DNA of 64,000 bases. Origin: Euleptes europaea (taxonomy: Eukaryota > Chordata > Lepidosauria > Squamata > Sphaerodactylidae). Below the pieces are notes generated by a model that saw only the letters and a program-made list of their open reading frames with translations, was not told the DNA's origin and did not search any database. Below, in pieces: positions 12,701-24,700 of this stretch. The translations under genes and the position numbers were made by a program. Position 1 is the stretch's first letter. Each line of letters opens with the position of its first letter. The DNA lies in contig NC_079320.1 of NCBI RefSeq assembly GCF_029931775.1, forward strand, positions 51,849,521 through 51,913,520, written 5' to 3'.

Positions 12701-15700
12701 TACTAATGGCCTGTCATTAACATAAGGGCAGTTTTATTCTTCCTAGCTTAGGGAAGACATTTGGATACACCACAGCAACTAATAATTGTGCATTTATAGG
12801 GTAGTAAAACGGTTCTCCATAAATGCCTATGGTGCAAAATTAAGGAGGCTAAATCAGATGTAAATCATCATTCCATTAACTATGTGGCAGATTTTACAAC
12901 AGAGCTATATATATGTTGATTGACAGCAAAATCTAAATATAATCCACTCTTTCGAATCACTGCACACTGCCAAAACATATTGACTAACACTGACTACTGT
13001 TGAATTTAGGATATTTGGATTACATGCAAATTAGATGTAAGCAAAATAAATATCCCCATCACCTCTGAAGTTGTTCCAGTTTTGCTCATGTAGATTTCAG
13101 CCTACATAGTATTAAGAATACAGCAAACAGATGCATCAAAATTTACTATGTGTTATATCCCCAAAGACGTAACACTATTATAAACATTACAGTTTGCAAA
13201 TGTGGTTCAAGATGGAAGGCAGAAATGCAAGTAATAGAGATGCCTGCTATTAAACTGTAAAAGGACCGAGGTGTCAGTAAGCAAGCAGCACAATTTATTT
13301 TCCAACCCTGCAATCTAAACCATGCTCTAGTTGCTAGCAACAAAGAGGCCTTTTCCGTGAAATAATACTGCATCTTGGTGGAATTGTGAATGATAAACGT
13401 ATGGAATGTTCACCTAAAGTGATCATCAGGACCATCAGTATCTAGTCATGAAGTAAATTTGTGAAAATGAAGCCACAAAGGACATGACATATGGTATAAA
13501 TGTCCTGTACAAAATGAGGAAAAATTATCTCGTTTAGATATGCTTCACTCTATCACTTGTTTTGAAATGACAGAATTACACAAGGCATTTAAAAGGTATT
13601 CCCCCGAAGTCAAGTTAGGAAAGCTACTCCATAAACCATAAAGTACACATGATCTGAGAGCTCAAAGAAGAAGAAAAAATACCAATACATTTGGGAAGCT
13701 GTGGCAAAAGCAAAATCTGGCTGAACTAAAAAAACATGACAGCAGCACACATATGATCAGGCTTATGTAAACTAATGTCTACACAGGGTTCTTTGTGTTA
13801 GTATGGGCTTCCTTCTCACCACACCTGATTCTTCCCTTCCTGGGGAAACTGCTTGCTATGTCCCTGCTGGGATGCAGAAAGAAGCTTGCCGGGGGAAGGA
13901 GAGTGATCATAATGTGGACCTCACCTGTGAATCCCCCACCCCCAGCTTCTCACTGGGTCCCAGCAGGAATGTACCAAGCTATTCCCATGGGAAAGGAGAG
14001 CTCCCTCACTTCCTTTGAAAAGCGCTCATTGTGTCCCTACAAAAACTTATGGGAAGAGACAGATGAGATCCCCAAGAAAACACCATATCCAAGAGAGAGT
14101 CAGAATGCCAGGGTCTGACCCCCACCCTACCTAAGTTCTCTGTTGCATCTCAGAATGTCCAGCCAGGGGAAAGGGTGTGGGGTCTCTAAATGGCCAAGAT
14201 CAGGCCAAGCTGCAGTTGACCCTCAGTGCAGGAGCTGGAGGGCTGCAGGACCTTTGTTGCAGCAAGTAGTCCAGGAATAGCACAAACTAGGTTGGAGAGA
14301 TGTTGAACCACTGATAGCTCAGACTCAAATGAAGAGTTATAAGAGAGTCATTGGTCCCACCCCATCCTACAAAAAGAATTAGGTCCATTAGCCTTCCAGG
14401 ACTTAAGGAGTGGCACCTGACCACTACGGTCATCTTCCAAGGCTCTACTTTGGGTGCTCCCGCCTTCTGAGATTAGGCAGACGGCCCCGTGGCACAGTGG
14501 TAATCTGTAGTACTGCAGTCCAAGCTCTGCTCACGACCTGAGTTCGATCCCGATGGAAGTTGGTTTCAGGTAGCCGGCTCAAGGTTGACTCAGCCTTCCA
14601 TCCTTCTGAGGTTGGTAAAATGAGTTCCCAGCTTGCTGGGGGAAAGGGAAGATGACTGGGGAAGGCACTGGCAAACCACCCCGTAAACAAAGTCTGCCTA
14701 GGAAACGTCGGGATGTGACGTCACCCCATGGGTCAGGATTGACCCGGTGCTTGCACAGGGGACCTTTACCTTTAACCCTGGAGATGGCCTTCTCAGTCAT
14801 GGCACCAAAACTCTGGAACTCTCCCCCCAGGGAAAGTCATCTGTCCTTTTCTGTCACTGTCTTCTGCTGGCGAGTTGGTCTGGTGTTCCCTTCTTCCTGC
14901 CCTGTCTTAATTGTCGTTTTTATCTTGTAGTATATGTATTTTAGCTTTGCTTTTAATTGCTTTAATGATGTTTCTTTGTTAACGGTTTTCTTTATTAATG
15001 GTTTTTAATATTAATGGATTTTAATATGTGCTTTCTTATGCATATTTTTAACCTGTTAGCTGCCTTGGTGGCCCTGATGGGTGAAGAAAGGTTGGGTATA
15101 AGTTTTGTAAATAATTTTTTTAAAAAAATGTCTTCCTCTTGTGTTCAGCTAAAGTAAAGAAGGCCTCAAATCTCCAGGCATGTACACCCCTGCCTGGTCC
15201 AGGCTTTAGCCCTAGCTCTCCACTTTAAGGTGTAACAGGACTTTACTGCCACCGCCAACCCCTGACCAGTCATGATGAATTTCTCCAAACAAGAACTAAC
15301 CAAGTGGGCTCTTCATGAAGTGGACTCTGAGACTGCTCTCTCTACATGGAGTCTCCCTCTATAGGCTCCCTATTTTCCCCTTCTCCAGTGGGCAAGGGCA
15401 AGTCGAGGTCAGAATGTCACCTCTCCTACCTTTCCCTCTCCTGTGATAGAAAATTTCTCAGTTGGATCCTCAGGCAATTGAAACACAAGTCTCTGGGAAG
15501 CAATGGAGAAATTTCCTGTCCTGGGAGGGGAAGGTCAGAGAGGCAGGGTTCTAATAGCCCCCTCATACACACACACACACACACCACTGAATGGAAAACT
15601 TCTCAACTCAAACAGTTAGATGGGCCACAATGAAGTCAAGCGAGATCACATAGTAAAGCCAGTTCACACAACAGAATGGCCTGTTTAGTTCCAGTCAAAA

Positions 15701-18700
15701 CCAAGGACCATGTGACTAATGTGTGCACTCCTGCCTTACACCTCGTGAGGTTACCACCACGCAGCATCTTTACTGAATATCTGATAGTGACTTTCCACCT
15801 CAAAAGGTGTTTAATTAAAATTGCCGTGGCAAGACAATCAGAGTTACCACATAACAGCTGAGCTCCGAGAACTTACCTATTTGATCCTCAAAAGTGCACA
15901 GAGCCTACAATTTTTTTTAATCCTTTGCTATTCTTGCAGGGGGACGGGAAGACAGCATGGTATAGCCTAATCATGTCAGATCTTGGAAGCCAAGCAGAGT
16001 CTGTACTTGGAAGGGAGACCTCCAAGGAAGACTCGGCAGAGGAAGGCAGTAGCAAACCACCTCTGCTTAATCACTTGCCCACCAGGGGTTGCTATAAGTT
16101 GGCTGCGACTTGAGGGCACTTTACCCACACACATTCCTGCCGGGCCAGACTGGCAAAAGAAGTCTGGAAAGGGGCCAAGCCCCAGCCCCCTGACAGACTA
16201 TGGGAGGAAATGAAGAAAAGGGCCAAGGCTTGGCCCCACCCCACTGACAGAGGGCTAGGAAGGAAGGAGCAGGCTTACCATATCTTGCATTAGGCTCGTA
16301 CTTGGCCACATTGTGTAGTGTGGGGGCCTCCAGCAAGCAGCAGTTTCTACCCACTTCACCCGCCCTGCAAGGTGTGGGCTGCTGGCTTGCAATGATAGTA
16401 TCTCCCACCACCCCTGTTGGAGTTGCCAGCTCAGAGCAGCAGCAGATCCTGCCCACTTTGCACAGGGCAGCCCCAGATGCAGAGCAGTGTTATCCCAGGC
16501 TGTCAGCCCAAGGAGACTTTCCTAGTGGATGAATTGCCAATCTGTGCCTGTACTCCTGCGAGTCCCTCCAACAACCCACCTAGCACCAAAGAAACAGAGC
16601 TTTAACACTTTCAGAGCTTTGACAATTTCATGGAGTGCGCAACTGGCAAGGCTGGGTTTTTGGGTTTTTTTTTTTAAGTTATTAGCTGCACAACAAAAGG
16701 AGTGCTCAAAAGCAATTAAAGAAAAAGATCCCTAAAAAAAGTTGGGTCGCTGCTGCTGGGGGGAGGGGGAGTGAATGTCACAAAATAATCTCCATGTGGG
16801 GAAGAAGTGTGTCACTCATCATTAATGGTGCCCCAGTGGTTAAGCAATATGATACATACAGCTCACAGAACCCTCAGGTTCACAATGAAAGAGCCAGCTC
16901 TGGAGGTGGGAGCTCTACACGTGATCTGAATGCAGGGAAAGCGTAATTTCACCACAACAAAAGATAAAATAAAAGATAAAATCCATCAACAGTGGAATGG
17001 GCCTTCTCAGCCTAACCTACTTCATAGGGCTGTTGCGAGAATAAAAGGAAAGTCAGAACTGTGTACACGAGCCTGAGCTCCTTGGATAGGGTTGCTAACC
17101 TCCAGGTACTAGCTGGAGGTCTCCTACTATTACAAATGGTCTCCAGCAGATAGAGATCAGTTCACCTGGAGAAAATGGCCGCTTTGGCAATTCGACTCTA
17201 TGGCATTGAAGTCCTTCTCCTCCCCAAACCCCGCCTTCCTCAGGCTCTGCCCCAAAAACCTCCCACCAGTTATGAAGAGAGACTTGCCAACCCTATCCTT
17301 GGAGGAAGTATGGGAAAAAATGTGGTAGACAGATGCATGGCAACCCCTCCGCCACAAAAAAAGACCATCTAATAGTTGAGCATCCTTTCACTAAAAGCAT
17401 TTCTGTACATTAATCCTTAAGCAAAGGTATAGGCCACATTTTAAGTGTAGTAGAAGTAATATGAATGCACATGCATTGCATGCAGAGACACAAATCACAT
17501 ACACCACCCTTACAGTGGCATCCTAAGGAGAGTTACACCCTTGTAAGCCCATTGATTTAAATGGACTTAGAATGCTGCTTAGGATTGTACTGTTAAGCTG
17601 TTACATGTGTTTTTACCCAACTTGCATTCAAACAAACCAAGTCCTGTTAAATTTTCTCCTACTTTCTTAGGCCATTTTCTATAATCTTGATGTGTGAAAA
17701 GTCTGACGTCATTCTTTTCTTCTCAACAGATTCAGGGAACAATCTTCCCAGCTCAAACTTTTGATCCTGTTATGGATGCCCAGATGCTAGGAGGTGCTCT
17801 ACAAGGAATAGGTTTGTATGTTTGAAAGCTATAACCTTTAGTGTGGCATTCTCTTAAATTCCGCTGGACATTTATCACCAATCTTACTTTAAAAAGAAGA
17901 GATGCACTTTTCTCCCCTCTTAATTATGTAATTTAAAAAAAAAGACAAGATGAAAATAATTGTTTACAATCAAAGAAACCAAGCACTGTAGTTTGGGGAA
18001 TTATAGTGTTTGAAGCAGACACAAAATCCTATGGCAACTTTTCTAGCAAATCAAAGACAGTATTTTTTTCTACCACTCCTCTACAGAAAAAAAATTAGAA
18101 ACTTAATTATATCTTCTAAAAATTGATGCATTTTTTTAAAAGCTAATGTTCCACTTAAAGTGCTACTCATTGCTAGAATACGCAAACCCACAGAGCAGTT
18201 CTAAACAGAGTTACACCCTTCTAAGTCTATGGAAGTCATTGGGCCTAGAATGGCATAACTCTTTTTAGGATTATACTGCAAGACTGCAATCTAAGAGGAT
18301 ACCACAACTTTCCCTAAAAGCTTTCATCTCAAAAGATGTCACACAATAGCTCCCCAAATGTTTTTCAGACTCCTCAAATCTTAAATGTAGTTTAGGAATG
18401 TATCATTAGACTTTTTAAAATGTGAAAATAGGAATGGAAAGAAAGCTCTTGAGGAAAGGGCTTGGCAGGCAGATGTACAATACAGCAGTTGCCCCAAATG
18501 TCTGTGCCGATTCTGGACTTAGGTCTGGGCTCCATAATGGAGCCTGGATAGTCTACTAAGCATCAGCTTCTACATTTGTGTTGTAACACCCTAGCATGAC
18601 TTAGGGATGTCCCCAGACTGCAGTAAACCTCATCCGATACACTCAGAGTCATCTGGCACTTCACTGGATTGATACCATCATCAAGACAGACGCAAATCAC

Positions 18701-21700
18701 ATATTCCCGCACCAATCTATCACAGCCAGAGACATCCCAGATTATGCTGAGCCTCCAATGTACCAACACACTGCATTGGGCAAGCATCTCCTCTTTCCTT
18801 TACCAGGTCCTATATATTTAACCATATGCATCATTTTGTGCATTTCGATTTCTTGCAAAAAGTACTGCCACATTCCATAAGCACTGTTAGGTATCTTGGC
18901 CACCAAGCAAGAATACCTGTGACTGTACATGAGAAAATAGTTGGAACCTTCATTCCTAGGAGTTTGCAAAAACTCATCCTAAAGATGAGGATGCTAATTT
19001 TCACTAAGGTTGATTCTCTTTTGAATGTCAGGTAACGGAGTTTATTAATCTCTGCTTTAACTGGAGCGATTCAGTTTTGTTGTCTGTTTGTTAAGTAAGG
19101 GCGAAAACGCATGGTCTCTTTAGCCTCCTTTATTCCCTATTTCAACCAGGATTCAGCCAGGAGCGAAAGCATGCGTTTCGCCAAACGTGTGTTCAATCCT
19201 GGCTGAATCCTGGCTGAAACAGGGAATAAAAGGAGGCTAAAGTGAACATGTGTTTTCGCCCTAAGATCATTAAATGTAAGCATAGGAAATGTCTGGCTTC
19301 TTTGGAAATCTGTACATCACAATTATTTTTCTTTTAAAAGCAGTAGTTTCCAAACATCCATAAACTTATTGGTGGAAGAATCGCTACACACCATCCTCTT
19401 TGAAGACACTGGACCCTACAATGTTCCCAACTCTTACTTTACATGGTGTATTGGCTGGAACTGTTGGGTCAGAGTCCTAGAACACATATACACTTATGCT
19501 GCACTTGCTGCACACAGCAAAAAAGAGGAGGAAAAAGATCAATAGTGGTGGACAAGCTGTCTTACAGATAAACGGTCAGCCCTTAATGATCTCCTTACCA
19601 AGGAACCCCTAATAAGCTTCTGAAATCCCAATTTAGCCACAACACAGTTCGAAAATGGTTGCTTTAAAGCACGGACACTGTTTATGCTTTTAGGAAGCAG
19701 TTATAATTGCCAGTCATAAACTAGTGACCACATGCTGTCATTAAAAAAAAAAATAGGCTGCTGAAATTTAGAACATTACTCAGAAGCTAGTGTAAAGAAA
19801 ACAGTAAACTAAAAAGAAAAGTTCCTGTAGTTCTTCTACAATCTCTCTGCGCACACGTATATGCAATTCCAACCCCAGAATTCAATGGTAAATAACCATA
19901 AAACTTGGAAATCAGATTTAATCAGTATTTATAGGATGTATAAGCACAACAAACAAGAGGCAGATATAAATCTATACACGATGCCTAGGCTCCAGCTCAG
20001 TGAAAGCCATTATCCATTCTCTTGATGCGCCCTTGAGAAATATGGCAGTGCATCTGATAATGCTAACTATTTGTCAGTAGTACACCAGTGCATCAAAGGC
20101 AGGTTAGTGCTCTAAATACAACTGGTGTTTGTAAATGCCAGTAGGATAGTCATCTGTAGATATTGTTCTGCAGGACATCCACCCAACACGGGGGAATAAA
20201 GTGCAGCAATCACTGGCTGGTGCCAATGACACTAGCACAATAAATAAAAATCACTGTTCCAAATCTAATAATTATTTCTTCTTCCCCTCGAAGACTGCAA
20301 TAAAGATGTGCTGATTGATGTTCTAACACAGCGCTGCAATGCACAGAGACTCATGATTGCTGAGGCTTACAGGAACATGTATGGCAGGGTAGGTTATGTT
20401 AATTTTGCTCTTTTCTCTCTACTTTTCAGTCTCCCATTCCAATCACTGATGCAGGTTTTATACATTATTTCTGGAGTACCCAAGTGTTCTGTCCTGATTG
20501 GTTAGCTGTGCATGGATGTGCAAGTATTTGTTTCATAACCACAGTATTTCTATATGTTGTGAGATCAGTGGTAGTAAACTTCAGGTCTGTAAGCTCAGGA
20601 GACACTTATCCCATTTTAATATTACTTTTGTATTGCCCTAGGCTTGTCTTCAAGACCCGTGTCAGGTAATACAGGAGGGAGCATCCTGCATTCATCTAGT
20701 AAAATATGTTTTATTTTTCTCTGAACAGCAGCCCCTTGCACACAGATACACACTTCCATGGTATATCATAAAGTGCTTCTGCAATTTCCTTTATCTACAA
20801 AAATTGTTTTCCATGTGGCATGGAAAACGGCTATTCAAGAAGCTCAAGTCCACAACACCTTTAGGGATGTAGCTCTAATTGAGCAATTCTTTAGATCTGG
20901 GTCATATTCACATGTCCCAGGTGAGGACTTTGTGAAAGGACAGGCTGGCAAAATTAGAACCTTCTAGGCAGACTCTAAGCTTACTAGGTTAGTACATGAA
21001 AATGTATAGTCCATTTCAATACTTAGTGCACTCTCTGTTGGATAAACTCATCATAACTAGTCAGTGGCTGGGGTTGATGGCAAGCTCTGGCCAGCCAGGT
21101 GGTTCAGTAGGGGGGTGGGCTGAAAAGATCCTTCTAGATGAGACCTTCTAGATGAGACCAACGTCATGGTTTTTACATGGGGCAGACACAAGTTGCTATC
21201 ACCATGAACTACTGTGTACTTACATCTGCAGCCAGAAATCACAATCAGTTCCATCTGCTGACTGATGTTCATGGGGATACAGAAGGCATTCACACTTGAG
21301 GTACCTGAGGATTACACACCCTAAAACTAGGGTGTCAGGTCCCTTTTCACCACCGGCGGGAGGTTTATAGGGCAGAGTCTGAGGAGGGCGGGGTTTGGGG
21401 AGGGGAGGGACTTCAATGCCATAGAGTCCAATTGCCAAAGCAGCCATTTTCTCCAGGTGAACTGATCTCAGCTGGAGATCAGTTGTAATAGCAGGAGATC
21501 TCCAGCTAGTACCTGGAGGTTGGCAACCCTACCTAAAACAGGTCATAGATAGGAAAGTTTTAAGGCTGAGATGGCTGGCAGACAAAACAGCAATGCCGAA
21601 GAGAGATAAGCAGGATTTATGACTGAGCTAAATGGTTGCAATCCATAGAACATTCAAAACAAAATACTGGCCTATAAAGTAGCTCATTCCCACTGAATTA

Positions 21701-24700
21701 ACTGGAACTAACAATGTAAATGTAAGCATGTCGGCCTAAATGCATTGAAAATGGCATACAATATGTTCTTTAGCGCTGCCTCGTGTATATTTTGAGCTCA
21801 GATGCAGTTTTGCTTTTATTTCTTCCAGTCTATGCTTTACATAGCTCATTGTAAAACAATAAGCCCAGTCTTGCCACTTTCATTTTTGAAATGGGAGAAA
21901 TTAATCATAAGGAAGTTGATAATTGTGGCATTAGCATGAATTCCAAACTGCGAAAAGGATGACATGAAGAAAGGGAGGAGAAAGGATACAAGTTAAATCA
22001 CATGTCTCTATTAAAGCACCATCCAAACTCATCCTGCCGTTTAGAAATATGCACAAACCTCTCTGAGATGCTTCCTTCCAATTACCCTTCCTTGATTTCT
22101 CATAGCCAAGATAATTAGAAAATGTTAATAATGACAACTCAGGGTTGTCTTGTCTTATTTGTCACTGCTCTTCTCCATTTACCCTAGTTCCAATTGCAGG
22201 GGGTAATTTTTAATTAGTCTCCATTTGTACTATTAATCAGTTCTCCTACAGGCACGCTGTCAGCAGTGAATGTCTTAATGAATTAATTTCTATTCCACGC
22301 GTGATTTAGTGGCTGTCAAATGTATCTAATGTGCATTCAGCAAAGATTACATATTGTTTCTTCATCATAAATTCATTTTTAATTTGTATGTCTCTTTCCT
22401 CATTGCTGCTGTGTCTGCTATGTTAATTATATGCACGGGGCCCATGGTTACCTTTAATTATTCGCCTTCTGAGAGCAGCTTTTGCATTAACAGTGTTATA
22501 TTTCATTTATAGTTTATACTACCTCTTTATTGCTATATCCCCTGCTACTGAAAATAATCATATACAATTCACAATGAAGTACTTCAAGGCAAGCTGTGCT
22601 GGAGGACACGTCCCCTTGCGGTTCAATTCAGTCAATCAAAAACCAGACCTGAAGTTGAGGATCAATGCAATATAAATGCTGGTTTGAGAGGAAGGCAGAA
22701 GTTCCTATCCGACAAGGTCAATTCATATATGGAAATGTTCTTCTGAATAAAGATCTACTTCCACCACTCCTTTAGTATATGCCCCCGCTATCACAACAGA
22801 TCTCCAGATGACAGCGATCAGTTCACCTGGAGAAAATGGCCACTTCGGAAGGTTACGTCTATGGCATTATATCCCATTAAATCCCCCCACCCCGCGAACC
22901 CCACCCGCTCTACCCCAAAATCTCTAGGTATTTCCCAACCCAGACCTGGCAACCCTACTAAGTGCTGTTGGCTTAAGTTCTGTACTCAGTCACTACACAA
23001 CAGCAATTACAGATTTCTTGATATAGCAGCAAGATGCTTCTACAAGGTTGGTTACCTATACGGTTAAGGCTGGCCCTGGTGAGAAGCCTGTTCTTTGGGG
23101 AAAATTAATGTGATACATTCTTCACATAGTCAAAGGCACACGAATCAATCACAGAGAAGCCTTGATTAATTATTGGATTAATGATCTGATGGCCTGATGC
23201 TAGGCAAGCCAAGCCTCTCTCCAGTTAGCATGGTGGAATTAAGCAAGGTGTATTGTACCTTAGTCTTGGAAATGACCAGAAATCCTGCTTTATGGCCTAA
23301 TGATGATCAAGATGGAAGGAGTGGGAAAGAGAAATATGAACCAAAATAGAAACTTGTTTACCAGTGTTTTCCTCGGGAACTTAAAAGTATTCTCTGATCC
23401 CATGGGGGCTTTGATTTTTCCATTTTATATTTTGATTTGCTTATTTATCATTTATTTATTTCATTTATACCCCACTTTTCTCCCAAGTGGGGACCTAAAG
23501 TGGCTTACAACATTCTCTTCTTATGCATTTTATCCTCACAACAACCCTGTGAAGTAGGTTGGGCTGAGTGTACATGACTGGCCCAAGGTCACCCAACAAG
23601 CTTCCATAGCAGAGTGAGAATTCAAACCTGGGTCTTCCAGGTCCTAGTCTGACACTCTAACCACTAAACCACACTGGCTTTCTTTAGTCCAAAGATGAGG
23701 ATAAGGGTTAAAATGGCTATGGTACATCCTCATAAAAACATGCGGGAAGGCATTTTTCAGCCTAGGGCTTTTCCACATAGTTTTTAAAAAATCCGTTCTG
23801 GTCCCACGCTGCTTCAGTTTATCCCCTGCTTTCTACACATATTTTTGTGCCTTTAGTTTTCACTTCTTTTTTTATTTGTTTTTCCCCTAATTTTTGTCCG
23901 GCTCTTTTGAGACTACTTTTACCCTGATCTTTTTTCTGGAAGCTGATTTTGCGTTGGCTTTCCCTCATGCATAATGTCTCTATTGGCTTTCTTTATCTCA
24001 CCCACTCCCTCCCACCTCCAGCCCTTTTCAATTATTGCGCTGTCATCGTTGTTAAACCACTCCCCCCACACACCCAAGACAGTGATTTCAATTTTATTTT
24101 AATTTTTTTAAGGCCCTAAAATGTCTGCGAGGAAAAGTGATAAGGACTTACTTTAGAAAAAAAAGCAAAAAAAAAAAAGCAGGGAATTCAGAGAACCTGC
24201 TTAAATTATCATTACTACACTACAGCATTATATTGACATTTTAAGGCCATTAAAAAAAATAAGGGGGGTGCTGTGATGCCACCAATAATGACACTCATGA
24301 CGATAGTGCCCTCCCTTGAAAATCCTCATTATTTAAGCCATGTGTGGAAGAAAATAAACTGACTTCACAACTGGAAAAATGCACAGGGAGGGCAGATGTG
24401 CGAAAGAACCCTGCCCAAACCGATTCCAATGCTTGTGGAGCAATTACCAAAAAAATCAGGAGTAACTCCAGCATGCGGAAAAGGTCTTACATATGTTCAA
24501 TGAGCGAGAACTTCAGTACTTCTACTACAGATAAGAATGACCATGTCTATTGCCTGTTCTGTTGCTCTTAAACCAAACCAGTGAATTTGCAATGGTAAAT
24601 CCAGTTTACTTTATTTGTTTTCAAGACTCCATAGTATTTTGCACAGAATGATTAGAGCCATAATTCTAACTTTTCCCCTTCAAGGATTTGATTACGGATC

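Larger units (their letters stand above)
510..17729 (+). other. ANXA10 intron 1, with mostly unannotated gaps
   Basis: A 17.2-kb intron. The repeats I can support in it are listed separately. Between them (for example 4500-5680, 8330-9490, 12400-13790 and 17294-17729) the sequence is AT-rich and shows no ORF, RNA gene or repeat that I recognise. The 13800-14130 and 16121-16560 stretches are GC-richer but unassigned. Confidence 0.6.
20389..24684 (+). other. ANXA10 intron 3
   Basis: Holds the MITE copies, CORE-SINE and candidate elements listed separately. The remaining sequence (20400-21320, 21540-22140, 22960-23440) shows nothing I can assign. Confidence 0.5.

Noticed and set aside
14480-14560. 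tRNA gene
   Set aside because: A and B boxes are present but the cloverleaf cannot be closed, and the sequence continues into a repeated SINE body.
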